Source: Roseicyclus sp. (GTDB lineage: Bacteria > Pseudomonadota > Alphaproteobacteria > Rhodobacterales > Rhodobacteraceae). From it: a DNA stretch of 64,000 nt. The notes under the pieces were generated by a model. That model was not told the DNA's origin. It searched no databases and worked only from the letters and a program-made list of their open reading frames with translations. A program made the translations under genes and the position numbers. Every line of letters begins with the position of its first letter. Within the stretch, counting starts at the first letter, position 1. The DNA lies in NCBI RefSeq assembly GCF_018402035.1, contig NZ_JAGYJN010000002.1:1-64000 (forward strand), in the 5' to 3' direction. Positions 9,575 to 18,476 of this stretch are shown here, one piece after another.

Positions 9575-10041
9575 GCAAACGGCTTGGAGGGGGGCTTTTT
9601 GCCCTCCTCCTTCTGACCGCACCCTTTTGTGCAACCGCAGCTGAGCTTGTCGCCACGCTAGAGGATGGCACGGAAATCGCGCGCTTGCCTGTGCCCGATG
9701 GCGCGGGTTGGTGCGTGTTGTGGCACCACTCCGTAAAGGGCTTCGAAGTTTCCGACTGCTACGAGAACCGCGCGGGCCAGATGGTCTTGGTGCGCGCACA
9801 TCTGCCCGATTTTGCCGCAGGGCTTGATCACATCCCCGGCCGTGGGCGACAGGTGTCGGATGGGCAAGGCGGATACTGGATTTTGGATATCGACGAGGTG
9901 GTCGCAGGCAACGCCTATGTGCTGCGCCCCGGTCGCGGCATCGTCGACCACCGCTTGCAGGTGGGCAGCACGACCGTCTCGCTCTCGGCCATCGCGCCGC
10001 GCGCAAGGGTCACGATTGCATTGATGGAAGGTATGGATTGA
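9571..10041 (+). CDS. DUF1850 protein, TRAP-associated
   Basis: 156 aa from a GTG start that overlaps the preceding stop (GTGA). An N-terminal signal-like segment (GGGLFALLLLTAPFCATAAE) suggests export. The body (LWHHSVKGFEVSDCYE, RHxxSV-type motif) matches DUF1850, a small family almost always encoded between a TAXI receptor and a fused TRAP permease. Its role is unknown; context implies an accessory periplasmic subunit. The stop overlaps the permease start (TGATG). Confidence 0.85.
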   Translation: MSKRLGGGLFALLLLTAPFCATAAELVATLEDGTEIARLPVPDGAGWCVLWHHSVKGFEVSDCYENRAGQMVLVRAHLPDFAAGLDHIPGRGRQVSDGQGGYWILDIDEVVAGNAYVLRPGRGIVDHRLQVGSTTVSLSAIAPRARVTIALMEGMD

Positions 10042-12020
10042 TGGTCAGCGATACCCAGATGACGGCACCGCAAGCGCAAGAACCTTGGATCGTGCTGCGC
10101 GTGATCGCGGTCGTTGGCATCGTCTTGTCGCTGTTCCATCTTTACGCCGCAGGTGTGCAGCCCTTGGGGCTTTTCTATCAACGCCCGATCCATCTGGGCT
10201 TTATCTTGGTGCTGTGTTTCTTGATCTATCCCGTCTGGGGTCGGGGGCGTGCGCGCGGGGCTTTGGGCTGGGCGATTGACGGCACGCTGATCGCGGCTGG
10301 CATCTTGGTCGGCGCATGGCTGCCCATCAATATCGACATTATCGCCAACCAGATTTTCCCGCGCAGCATCGATGTCTGGGTCGGTATTCTGACGATCCTC
10401 GTGGTGCTTGAGGGTGCGCGCCGGGCCGTGGGTCTTGGCATGACGATCATCGGCGCATTTTTCATCGTCTATGCCTTTGCCGGAAGCCGGGGCGAGTTGC
10501 CGTTTTTGGCCGATTGGATGCCCGGCATCATGAACCATCGCGGCTATTCGCTTGAGCGTGTGTCAAGCCAGATGACCTTGGGTGCCGAGGGGATTTTCGG
10601 CATCCCGCTGGGGGTTGCTGCAACCTTTATCTTTGTCTTCGTGCTGTTTGGTGCCTTTCTCGAGGTGACGGGCGCGGGCAAGTTTTTCATCGATTTGGCC
10701 TATGCAGCGACGGGCAAACAGCGTGGCGGGCCGGCAAAGGCCGCGGTCATTGCAAGCGCGGGCATGGGCTCGATCTCGGGCTCGGCCATTGCCAATGTGG
10801 TGACCACGGGGGCCTTCACCATCCCGCTGATGAAAAGGCTGGGCTACCGTCCGGCGCAAGCAGGCGGGATCGAGGCGGCGGCCAGCACCGGCGGGCAGAT
10901 CATGCCGCCCTTGATGGGCGCGGGCGCCTTCTTGATGAGCGAGTTCACCCGCGTGCCATATGTCGACATCGTGCTGGTCTCGATCTTTCCAGCGATCCTG
11001 TATTTCGGGGCAGTCTATCTGTTGGTGCATATCGCGGCTGTCAAACAGGGCATGACCGGCCTTTCGGCTGAGGAATTGCCCAGCGTGCGCAGTGTCTTGG
11101 CGGGGGGCTGGCATTTCCTTTTGCCGCTGGTGGCGCTGGTCTGGCTTTTGGTCGCGGGCTATTCGCCGATGCGCGTGGGCTTTTACGCCATCGCAGCCAT
11201 TGTCGCAGCAGCCAGCGCGCGGGCGCTCTGGGTATTTTTCGCCAATGGCCCCACAGCTACGGGCTTTGTTGCCCTTTGCCAGCGTGGCATCGCGCTGACC
11301 TTGCAAGCGCTCGAACTGGGCGCGCGCAACGCGGTGGCCGTGTCCATGGCCTGTGCCGTGGCGGGCATTATCGTGGGTGTCGTGGGCCTGACCGGTTTGG
11401 GGCTGAAATTCTCGGCCATGATGATCGCGTTCTCGGGCGGCAACATCGTCTTGGCGCTATTGTTGGTGCTACTGGCCAGCCTGATCCTTGGCATGGGCCT
11501 GCCGGTGACGGCGGCCTATATCGTCTTGATCATCCTTGTCGGTCCCGCGCTCACGCAGGAATTCGGCATCCCGCTGTTGATCGCGCATCTGGTGGTGTTT
11601 TGGTATTCGCAAGACAGCAACGTGACCCCACCCGTGGCCCTTGCCGGTTTTGCAGGCGCGGCCATCGCCGGATCGAAACCGATGGAGACAAGCTTGCAAG
11701 CGTGGAAATACGCCAAGGGTCTGTACCTGATCCCGCTGTTCATGGTCTTCAACGAAGAGATCATTCTGGGCGGCCCCTTGCCCTTGGTAATCTGGAGCGG
11801 TGCGATTGCCATCATCGCGCTGGTGGGCTTTGCCGCAGCGCTCGAGGGGTTCTTGTGGCGCGCCATGCCACTGTGGAGCCGTGCCTTGATGGTGCCGGGC
11901 GTGGTCGCCGTCTTTTGGCCCAGCTTGACGGTCGAAGTGGCAGGTGTTGCCTTGATCATCGCCCTGCTGGCGCTGAACTGGTGGGGTAGCAAGCAAATCG
12001 CAGCACCGCGCGCCGCTTAG
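10041..12020 (+). CDS. TRAP transporter permease, fused DctQ-DctM type
   Basis: 659 aa from the ATG at 10041. A TTG one codon earlier is in frame, but the ATG overlaps the previous stop as TGATG. Many hydrophobic segments run the whole length: about four for the small (DctQ-like) part in the first 180 residues, then about twelve for the DctM-like part, including AASTGGQIMPPLMGAGAFLM and LILGMGLPVTAAYIVLIILV. This is the 4TM/12TM permease that pairs with TAXI receptors and uses an ion gradient for uptake. Convergent with the following gene, with only 15 bp between them and no evident terminator. Confidence 0.93.
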   Translation: MVSDTQMTAPQAQEPWIVLRVIAVVGIVLSLFHLYAAGVQPLGLFYQRPIHLGFILVLCFLIYPVWGRGRARGALGWAIDGTLIAAGILVGAWLPINIDIIANQIFPRSIDVWVGILTILVVLEGARRAVGLGMTIIGAFFIVYAFAGSRGELPFLADWMPGIMNHRGYSLERVSSQMTLGAEGIFGIPLGVAATFIFVFVLFGAFLEVTGAGKFFIDLAYAATGKQRGGPAKAAVIASAGMGSISGSAIANVVTTGAFTIPLMKRLGYRPAQAGGIEAAASTGGQIMPPLMGAGAFLMSEFTRVPYVDIVLVSIFPAILYFGAVYLLVHIAAVKQGMTGLSAEELPSVRSVLAGGWHFLLPLVALVWLLVAGYSPMRVGFYAIAAIVAAASARALWVFFANGPTATGFVALCQRGIALTLQALELGARNAVAVSMACAVAGIIVGVVGLTGLGLKFSAMMIAFSGGNIVLALLLVLLASLILGMGLPVTAAYIVLIILVGPALTQEFGIPLLIAHLVVFWYSQDSNVTPPVALAGFAGAAIAGSKPMETSLQAWKYAKGLYLIPLFMVFNEEIILGGPLPLVIWSGAIAIIALVGFAAALEGFLWRAMPLWSRALMVPGVVAVFWPSLTVEVAGVALIIALLALNWWGSKQIAAPRAA

Positions 12021-12035
12021 AGTATCCATCCCGCA

Positions 12036-13022
12036 TCATAGGGCGGGCTTCACCCTGTCCCAGTCAGCAAGCATGGCGGACAGATCACAGGCCTCCGCTT
12101 GCGCCAAATCACAGCGCGCGATGATTTCGGGCAACCATTGAGGGTTCGGCACCACCGCACAGCCGCCGGGCATTGGCAGCACAAGATCTGATCCAATCAC
12201 AGCAGAGGGATGCAATCTCGCCTTTGCGAAATTGATCACCATGACCGAGATCCCGGCGGGCAAACCCGCTTGCCAGGCGGTAAGCTTGTGCTGTTGCTCG
12301 TGCCATGCGGCCGGACCCAGCGCTGCGTAGCACCCGCATCCTGCATGCATTGCCGCAAGCACCTGTTCATCGATCAAGAGCAACCCATCGGGCTGGGCTT
12401 GGAAGGGGGTGGCGTCATCATCCGCTACCCAGAATTCCGGCGCTTTGGACGCATGATCTGTCAAACCTTCGCAAGCCATCACCGCCGCCGTTTTGGCCGC
12501 CACGGGAAGGGTTGCAAGCAAATAGATGAACCGCTTGCCCTGCCTGTCATGCCACAGCCGTGCACAAAGATCGTCAATCGTGGCTGTGGGGTGAAACTGC
12601 ACCTGCCCCCAATCCCCCATGCTGGGAGGGGGTGTTGGCAAACCCGCGATCTGGTTGGCCAGCCGCGCGGCCAATGCCATGTCGCCCACCCCTTCGGCAA
12701 TGTCGGCTTGCACCCGGAACTCGGCAACGAGGGCCGCTTGGATATCGTCGCGCTGGCGACCGCCACACCCCGGCACCGCCTCAAGCCCCGCCACGAAACC
12801 GGCCAGCCCATCGGGCGATGTCATGATCGCATCAAGCGAAACCGCCAACACGCGGTCGGCAAGCACTGACTTGCGCACACGCAACGGCGCATAGCCATCG
12901 CGCAACAGTTGCGCCACGCTCCATCCGCGTCTTTCCTGCCGTTTGATGGTCAAATGCGCAATTCCTCGCCCAAGTGCTCTCGCGTTGATGGCAAAAGCAC
13001 GCCGACCTGAAGCTATCAACAC
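12036..13022 (-). CDS. Unrecognised protein, about 328 aa
   Basis: I do not recognise a family. The open frame is long (328 codons) and its amino acid composition is ordinary for the genome. No signal peptide or clear membrane segment is seen. Features: an Arg-rich start (RRAFAINARALGRGIAHL), a QRDDIQAALVAEFRVQADIA helix-like stretch, the pair CGC in MHAGCGCYAALG, and a hydrophobic patch FIYLLATLPVAAKTAAVM. The N-terminal start is uncertain. It converges with the TRAP operon and diverges from the winged-helix gene across a 428-bp spacer that contains two palindromes, so these two genes may be linked in regulation. Confidence 0.55.
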   Translation of the reverse strand: MLIASGRRAFAINARALGRGIAHLTIKRQERRGWSVAQLLRDGYAPLRVRKSVLADRVLAVSLDAIMTSPDGLAGFVAGLEAVPGCGGRQRDDIQAALVAEFRVQADIAEGVGDMALAARLANQIAGLPTPPPSMGDWGQVQFHPTATIDDLCARLWHDRQGKRFIYLLATLPVAAKTAAVMACEGLTDHASKAPEFWVADDDATPFQAQPDGLLLIDEQVLAAMHAGCGCYAALGPAAWHEQQHKLTAWQAGLPAGISVMVINFAKARLHPSAVIGSDLVLPMPGGCAVVPNPQWLPEIIARCDLAQAEACDLSAMLADWDRVKPAL

Positions 13023-13450
13023 GATTGATCTTTCAGCCGGGTTGTAAACTGCGCAGTGTCGTTGCCTGAGTTCAACTCCCCCGCATGCCCAATTTGGGCA
13101 GATGCGCGGATGGCTTGGGATACAGCGCTCTCAATCTTGCCCGTTTTGCGTATGCCCAAAATGGGCATGCGCACCTGTTGCGCTTGGTCCGGATGGCTGT
13201 CCAGATATGGTGCGAAATCATTGATAAACCACATCCTTTGATCCGCCACTGGGTATCGAAGGACGACTTATCCCCGAAATAATCAAAAAGGTGATCGCAA
13301 TTGGATGACGACACGCACCCAAGGCCAGTTTGGTTGACCCCGGCATGGCAGATTGCGTGCTCCCGACGTCAGATCAAAGCCGCAACTCAGAATTGCGCGT
13401 AAATTGCCGTCACGCCACTGCGACGGCCCAATCAGGAAGAGTGAACCACG
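13023..13450. other. Divergent intergenic region with two related palindromes
   Basis: 428 bp with no supportable gene. Two inverted repeats built on the same core lie at 13082-13108 (GCCCAA-T-TTGGGC core) and 13147-13173 (ATGCCCA-AAA-TGGGCAT core, extended to 12-bp arms with one mismatch). Their centres are about 65 bp apart. Neither is followed by a T-run, so they look like operator sites rather than terminators. Confidence 0.5.
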
Positions 13451-13903
13451 ATGTCGGATACATCTCAGCGGAGAAAGCCGCGCGAACGGATACTGGACGC
13501 TTTTGGAACGATATTTCCGGTACATCTGGCCAGTTCCGCCCGGCTTTTACATGCCGCGCGACAATGTTTCGACGGCGATCTGGACAAGCTGTTCATCCTT
13601 TGCGTCATCCTTGCCTCCGAGGACGAGGCCGCTTGGCAGGGCATCTTGCTTGATACGGTCAATACGATGCCAAGGATGGGCTGCACGAACACCGTCTCGA
13701 TTGCGCTTTCTACAGGCATCCCGCGCGCGACGGTGCAGCGCAAGCTGGCCGAGTTGGTGGCGCGCGGTTGGGTCGAACGCCGCCCCGCAACAGGTTGGAG
13801 CATGACACCCAAAGCCGCACAGGATTTGCGCGGCCTCTCGGTCGAAACGCTGCGCTATCTTGAGGCGATCACCACAGCGCTGCGCAAAAGCGAAGCGCTG
13901 TGA
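13451..13903 (+). CDS. Winged-helix (MarR-like) transcriptional regulator
   Basis: 150 aa. The C-terminal half reads as a winged helix-turn-helix: NTVSIALSTGIPRATVQRKL (turn and recognition helix) followed by the wing VARGWVERRPATGW. The N-terminal half is helical and could form the dimer interface. No ligand-binding residues can be assigned. The gene is preceded by the spacer with two palindromes, so autoregulation or control of the divergent unknown gene is plausible. It is followed by tRNA-Arg on the other strand. Confidence 0.7.
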   Translation: MSDTSQRRKPRERILDAFGTIFPVHLASSARLLHAARQCFDGDLDKLFILCVILASEDEAAWQGILLDTVNTMPRMGCTNTVSIALSTGIPRATVQRKLAELVARGWVERRPATGWSMTPKAAQDLRGLSVETLRYLEAITTALRKSEAL

Positions 13904-13968
13904 AGCGTCAACAAAGGTTCGTTTGCAACACCAGAGGGTGTGATTGCGTCAGTTGGACAAGGGGAAAG

Positions 13969-14045
13969 TGGCGGACTGGGGAGGATTCGAACCCCCGACC
14001 CCTTGATTCGTAGTCAAGTACTCTATCCAACTGAGCTACCAGTCC
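13969..14045 (-). tRNA. tRNA-Arg (anticodon ACG)
   Basis: 77-nt cloverleaf on the minus strand. Acceptor arms GGACTGG/CCAGTCC, anticodon stem CTTGA/TCAAG around the loop CTACGAA (anticodon ACG, reads CGU/CGC after A34 deamination), T arm GGGGG-TTCGAAT-CCTCC, and an encoded 3' CCA after discriminator G. Confidence 0.96.
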
Positions 14046-14101
14046 GTGAGGGCGGGGTTTAACCGCGGGCTCGCAGCGTTGCAAGCACAATTCCGGGATG
14101 G

Positions 14102-15487
14102 TCAGGCCGCCAAACCCGCAGGCAGGAAAATGCGAAACAGCGTGCCGTCGCGGCCGGTACGGATCAGCTCAAGCCGCCCGCCATGCCCCTTGATCAACTC
14201 GGCGCAGATCGCCAGCCCAAGACCAGAGCCACCTTTGCGCACGCCACCGTGAAAGGGTTTGAACAGATGCTCGCGCGCCTTTTGCGGCAGGCCGGGGCCG
14301 GTGTCTGACACATCGATTTCCCAACCATCGTCGCTGTCGCGCGCGGCGACATCAATACGCCCCTCAACGTCCGTGGCGGCGATGGCCAGCCGCGCATTGC
14401 GCACCAGATTGGCCAAGACGCGGTAAAGCTGCTCAGGATCGGCGCGCAGCACCAGCGCAGGCGCGATGTCGCAGCGATAGGCGATCTTGTCACTGTCATC
14501 GGCCAGCTTTTCATTCTCGAACACATCCTCGACCAATCCGCGCAGCGCCACGCGCGTCAGCTTGGGGGCGGGTTCCTCGGCCCGGCCAAAGGCAAGCGTC
14601 GCCTCGGTCAGGTTGATCGCCCGATCAAGCGAGGCGACAAGGCGCGGCGCGATGCGCTGCACGGCCGGGTCTTGCGAGGCCTCAAGCCGGTCGCCCAGCA
14701 TCGTGGCGACAGACAACATATTGCGCAGGTCGTGGCTGATCTTGGCCACCGCCTCACCCAGCTGGGCCAGCCGCTCGCGGTGGCGCAATGCGCCGGTCAA
14801 ATCGGTTTGCAGCTTATAAAGCGCCTCCTCGGCGTCGCGCAGTTCAAGCACGCGCCCCTCAGGGCGGATGATGCGCGCGTCATCGCCCGGTGCCTCGGCA
14901 TAGCGGGTCATGGAGGTGACCAAGCGCTTGATCGGCGTGACCATCAATTGGCGCACAGCGATGAACAACAAAACGGCGGTAAAAATCGAGATGACCGCCG
15001 ATAGCACCAAGATACGCAGCCCGTAATCGATCAGCGCGGCGCGCAACGGGGCGGTGGGCATCGTGATCTCGATCAACAGCCCCGCTTCGCGCACCGGCTC
15101 ACCGATGACGCGGATCACCTCATCGCGGGGGTTGAGCATACGGGCCAGCGCATCGCGCATCAGCACCCAAGAGGCCGGGTCGCGCATGTCGTAGCTTTTC
15201 GCGATCATCGGCATCTGGTCGGTCGACAAGATCAACTGGCGTACCGCGTCGCGCCTGAGCACGACGTTGAGCACCTCGGCATTCTCCAAAAGCTCGACCT
15301 CAAGGGCTTCGTCGATCATCCCATCGGTCGCAAGCAAGGCGAGCGAGGCAATCTGCGCGCGTTCAAGGCGAGCCAAAAGATAGTCTTCGCGAAACCGCGC
15401 GACCGAGGGCACAAAGATAAACACCTCGGCCAGCATCACGAAGATGACGGTAAGGATCAGAAATCGCCCTGAAAGTGTATTGGCCAC
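14102..15487 (-). CDS. Sensor histidine kinase
   Basis: 461 aa. An N-terminal membrane segment (about 8-28), a periplasmic sensor region of about 140 residues, and a second membrane segment (about 172-192, LSAVISIFTAVLLFIAV) lead into a HAMP-like linker. The H box KISHDLRNMLSVATML carries the phospho-acceptor His. The N, G1 and G2 boxes follow (NLVRNARLAI, DTGPGLP, GSGLGLAI). No response regulator is adjacent, so it is an orphan here and its partner is unknown. Lies downstream of, and co-directional with, the flavoprotein reductase gene (24-bp gap). Confidence 0.92.
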   Translation of the reverse strand: MANTLSGRFLILTVIFVMLAEVFIFVPSVARFREDYLLARLERAQIASLALLATDGMIDEALEVELLENAEVLNVVLRRDAVRQLILSTDQMPMIAKSYDMRDPASWVLMRDALARMLNPRDEVIRVIGEPVREAGLLIEITMPTAPLRAALIDYGLRILVLSAVISIFTAVLLFIAVRQLMVTPIKRLVTSMTRYAEAPGDDARIIRPEGRVLELRDAEEALYKLQTDLTGALRHRERLAQLGEAVAKISHDLRNMLSVATMLGDRLEASQDPAVQRIAPRLVASLDRAINLTEATLAFGRAEEPAPKLTRVALRGLVEDVFENEKLADDSDKIAYRCDIAPALVLRADPEQLYRVLANLVRNARLAIAATDVEGRIDVAARDSDDGWEIDVSDTGPGLPQKAREHLFKPFHGGVRKGGSGLGLAICAELIKGHGGRLELIRTGRDGTLFRIFLPAGLAA

Positions 15488-15511
15488 GCCTACCCCGGTC
15501 CGCCCTGACGA

Positions 15512-16924
15512 TCAGCGCAGGCGCTGCACGATTCGCACCACCCGCTTGACCCATCGGCTTTCAAACAATCTAGGCGCAAAATAGGCACCCGCGACACGTT
15601 TGTTAATCTCTCCCAATGTCGGATATGGCGCGATCATGCCGGCGATGGCCGACATCTTGAGGCGCGAGGCCATCGCAAGCGCCCAGATTTGGATCAATTC
15701 GCCCGCCTGTGGGCCGATAATCGTCGCCCCGACCGGGCGGCCGCGCACCACCATGACCTTGGCGAAACCATGCGCCTGTCCGGTGGCGATGGCACGGTCA
15801 TTATGGGCAAAATCAGCGCGCACAACACTCAGGCGCGCGCCATGGGCCTTGCGCGCCTCAGCCTCGGTCAGGCCGACTTGGGCCAATTCGGGGTCGGTAT
15901 AGGTGGCGCGCGGAATGTGATCCGTCCGCGCGCGCGCCCGCAGGCCAAACAGCATGGGCCGCAAGATCAGACCCGCCTGATAGCCCGCCACATGGGTGAA
16001 CTGTGCGCCACCCGTCACATCACCGATGGCATAGATGCGCGGGTTGGATGTGCGCAGCCCGGCATCCACGGAAATACCCTTGGGGCTATGGGCGACCGCC
16101 GCCTGATCAAGCCCAAGATCGTCAAACACGGGCCGCCGACCGACCGCCACCAAAAGATGGGTACCAGTTATGCTGGCCCCTGCCGCTGTTTGCACGGTCA
16201 TGGCACCATCCTGACCCGCGACCGATGTGACCGCCGCATCTTCGATGATCGTGATCCCTTCAGCACGCAGCTGCGCCAAAACGAGCGCGACCGCCTCTGG
16301 GTCATCGCGGCCAAGCGCGCGCGCGCCCTCAATCACCGTCACCGCGCTGCCCAAGCGGCGATGGGCCTGCGCCATCTCAAGCCCGATGGGGCCACCGCCG
16401 ATGATGATCAGGTGCTCGGGACGGTCGCGCAGATCAAAGATCGTCTCATTGGTGTGATAGGCCACGGTGCTCAAACCGGGGATATCTGGCACAAAAGGTT
16501 GCGATCCTGTCGCAATCACAAAACGGCGTGCGGTGATGCGTTGGCCGCCTGCCTCAAGCATATCGGGCGCGACAAAGCGGGCGCGGGCGCGGATGACGGT
16601 AACACCCAAGCCCTCGAACCGCTCTTGGCTATCGATGGGGGCGATGCGGTCAAACACAGCGCGCAGATGATCCTTAGCGGCGGCGAAATCGGGGGCGGGA
16701 TCATGGCCCGCAACACCGAATGCGGCCTGCGCCGTGTGATGCGCCTTGTGACCTGCGGCAAGCAGGGCCTTTGATGGCACACAGCCCGTGTTCAGGCAAT
16801 CGCCGCCCATCTCGCCCGCCTCGATCAGCACGACGCGCGCGCCCATCTGCACGGCACCCGCCGCCACGGACAGACCGGCAGCACCCGCACCGATCACGCA
16901 GATATCGGTTTTCAGATCGCTCAT
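15512..16924 (-). CDS. FAD-dependent pyridine nucleotide-disulfide oxidoreductase
   Basis: 470 aa from the ATG at 16924 (MSDLKTDICVIGAG). An N-terminal FAD-binding GAGAAG motif, the redox-active disulfide GGDCLNTGCVPSKAL, a second dinucleotide fold (IIIGGGPIGLEMAQ) and the second FAD motif YAIGDV place it among mercuric reductase/dihydrolipoamide dehydrogenase-like enzymes. The heavy-metal-associated domain and C-terminal Cys pair of true MerA are absent, and no 2-oxo acid dehydrogenase genes are nearby. It is therefore best left as an uncharacterised group I disulfide reductase. The start overlaps the stop of the TVP38 gene, a pairing often seen in proteobacteria. Confidence 0.9.
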   Translation of the reverse strand: MSDLKTDICVIGAGAAGLSVAAGAVQMGARVVLIEAGEMGGDCLNTGCVPSKALLAAGHKAHHTAQAAFGVAGHDPAPDFAAAKDHLRAVFDRIAPIDSQERFEGLGVTVIRARARFVAPDMLEAGGQRITARRFVIATGSQPFVPDIPGLSTVAYHTNETIFDLRDRPEHLIIIGGGPIGLEMAQAHRRLGSAVTVIEGARALGRDDPEAVALVLAQLRAEGITIIEDAAVTSVAGQDGAMTVQTAAGASITGTHLLVAVGRRPVFDDLGLDQAAVAHSPKGISVDAGLRTSNPRIYAIGDVTGGAQFTHVAGYQAGLILRPMLFGLRARARTDHIPRATYTDPELAQVGLTEAEARKAHGARLSVVRADFAHNDRAIATGQAHGFAKVMVVRGRPVGATIIGPQAGELIQIWALAMASRLKMSAIAGMIAPYPTLGEINKRVAGAYFAPRLFESRWVKRVVRIVQRLR

Positions 16925-17646
16925 CCGATCCCCCTTTCGCCGCGCACCATCTTGAGCATGACAGGCAGCAGCGCCAATGCGCAAAGACCGATAATGGGCA
17001 ACAGGATCGCCGGTGTGAACAACAACCCCAGATCAGGGGCCGCGCCACGGGCAAAGACCTCGGACAGGCCCGCACCGATGGAGGTATAGACCAAAGCCCC
17101 CGGCATGATCCCAAAGAACGTCGAAATCACATAGCGGTGCAGCGGCACATCCAGAAAGGCGGGCACCAGATTGGCGATAACAAATGGCACAGCAGGCACA
17201 AGCCGGATCAAAAACAGCATCGACCATTGGTTGTTGTCGATCCCATCCTTGATGCGTTTGACCATACCTTCGGCCCCTTCAAGGCGGGCCGCAAAGCCCG
17301 CGCCGATGCTTGAGCGCGCGATTAGAAAGATGGCACTTGCCCCGAGCGTGGCACCCAAGACATTGAAAATCACACCGGGAAAGGTGGCAAACAAGAACCC
17401 ACCCGTCAGCGTGGCGATACTTGCGCCGGGCAGCGAAAACCCGACGATCAGCGCATAGGCAAGGATAAACCCCAACACGGTTGCGGCGTAATTTGCATCG
17501 CGCAGCGCCAAAAGCGCCTCGCGATTCGCGGCTAGCGCTTCGAAATTGAGCAAATGGCCGAACCACCACCATCCCAACGCAGCGCCAAGCGCGATCACGG
17601 CCAGTGGCCATAGGCGGCGCAGGCGAGTTTTGGCGTTTTGCATCAT
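16921..17646 (-). CDS. TVP38/TMEM64-family membrane protein
   Basis: 241 aa from the first of two tandem ATGs (MMQNAKTRLRRL). Five to six hydrophobic segments. The conserved SNARE-associated/DedA-like core includes FSLPGASIATLTGGFLF, FLIARSSIG and FLIRLVPAVPFVIANLVPAF. Family members are inner-membrane proteins implicated in lipid scrambling or cation homeostasis; the substrate here is unknown. Overlaps the downstream flavoprotein gene by ATGA, suggesting coupled expression. Confidence 0.9.
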   Translation of the reverse strand: MMQNAKTRLRRLWPLAVIALGAALGWWWFGHLLNFEALAANREALLALRDANYAATVLGFILAYALIVGFSLPGASIATLTGGFLFATFPGVIFNVLGATLGASAIFLIARSSIGAGFAARLEGAEGMVKRIKDGIDNNQWSMLFLIRLVPAVPFVIANLVPAFLDVPLHRYVISTFFGIMPGALVYTSIGAGLSEVFARGAAPDLGLLFTPAILLPIIGLCALALLPVMLKMVRGERGIG

Positions 17647-17830
17647 CAATGCGTCATCTCTTGGATTTATCCATCTTGCAGCCATAGATGCGCCATCTGG
17701 CCGCCATGCGACAGGGGTGTCACGCCAGCTTGATCGGCTGTAACCTCTGCTAGCCGGTCAAGAAAACATGACCTAATCCGGCAAGCCTGCGAAAAGCGTG
17801 TAAAAACCGCCTTTGGCGATGCGCTGTTTG

Positions 17831-17859
17831 TTGACAGCCCGCCCGGCTTTCCGTATCTG
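17831..17859 (+). promoter_or_regulatory. Probable promoter of rpmH
   Basis: TTGACA (17831-17836) and TATCTG (17854-17859) with a 17-bp spacer, about 80 bp before the rpmH start. A perfect -35 with a fair -10; it is the best vegetative-type promoter in the 294-bp spacer. Confidence 0.6.
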
Positions 17860-17940
17860 CCGTGCTCTAGCGGAGATTCCCTTGGACCGTAGCGGCGCGT
17901 GTGTGGCGCGACCCGGTCCGATCGAACCACGGAGAAGACA

Positions 17941-18078
17941 ATGTCGAAGCGTACTTTTCAGCCTTCCAATCTGGTGCGCAAGCACCGCCACGGTTTCCGT
18001 GCGCGCATGGCAACCAAGGGTGGCCGCAAGGTGCTCAATGCCCGCCGCGCCCGCGGTCGGAAGCGCCTGAGCGCCTGA
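17941..18078 (+). CDS. rpmH: 50S ribosomal protein L34
   Basis: 45 aa, strongly basic. It reads [20 protein letters not shown] and then the family sequence [20 protein letters not shown]. It heads the conserved rpmH-rnpA-yidD-yidC arrangement, here with ttcA inserted before yidC. A GGAG-type ribosome-binding site is immediately upstream. Confidence 0.98.
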   Translation: MSKRTFQPSNLVRKHRHGFRARMATKGGRKVLNARRARGRKRLSA

Positions 18079-18092
18079 TCAAGGCCGGACCG

Positions 18093-18476
18093 ATGGTCCC
18101 TGACACGCCTCCGCTGGGCGAAAGCCCGACGGGGGCTTTTTCTGTTTTGCGCAAGCGTGCCGATTTCCTGCGCGCTGCCCGCGCCCAGCGTGTGCCGCTG
18201 CCCGCCTTTTTGCTGCAAGCCCGACTGCGTGACCCGTCAGAGCCTTCGGAAACAGCGGTGCGCGTCGGCTTCACCTGTTCGAAAAAGGTCGGCAATGCGG
18301 TCGCGCGCAACCGTGCCAAGCGTCGCCTGCGCGAAATTGCGCGCGCGGTCTTGCCGGTGGATGGACGCCCCGGTTGGGATTATGTCTTGATCGGACGCGC
18401 CGATGCGACCGCTGACCACCCTTTTGAGGCGATGAAAGCCGATCTGGCCCGCGCCTTGCGAAAGCTGCATAAATGA
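18093..18476 (+). CDS. rnpA: Ribonuclease P protein component
   Basis: 127 aa from the ATG at 18093, 14 nt after rpmH. The protein subunit of RNase P, which removes tRNA 5' leaders. Family marks: [18 protein letters not shown] near the start, [20 protein letters not shown] (the RNR signature) at about 62-81, and [11 protein letters not shown] near the end. The first 12 or so residues are variable and contain a hairpin plus T-run at the DNA level (see terminator). The stop overlaps yidD (ATGA). Confidence 0.96.
   Translation: MVPDTPPLGESPTGAFSVLRKRADFLRAARAQRVPLPAFLLQARLRDPSEPSETAVRVGFTCSKKVGNAVARNRAKRRLREIARAVLPVDGRPGWDYVLIGRADATADHPFEAMKADLARALRKLHK
18122..18142 (+). terminator. Terminator-like hairpin inside the 5' end of rnpA
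   Basis: AAGCCC-GACGG-GGGCTT forms a 6-bp stem with a 5-nt loop followed by TTTT. It lies 44 nt after rpmH and within codons 10-17 of rnpA. It could end most transcripts after L34 and lower RnpA output. Confidence 0.55.

Noticed and set aside
13016-13249. Minus-strand 77-codon frame upstream of the unknown gene
   Set aside because: It reads through both palindromes, has no family match and overlaps the start of the downstream gene. More likely a regulatory spacer.
15512-16924. Mercury resistance (merA)
   Set aside because: The disulfide motif is shared by the whole flavoprotein family; the C-terminal Cys pair and mer neighbours are missing.
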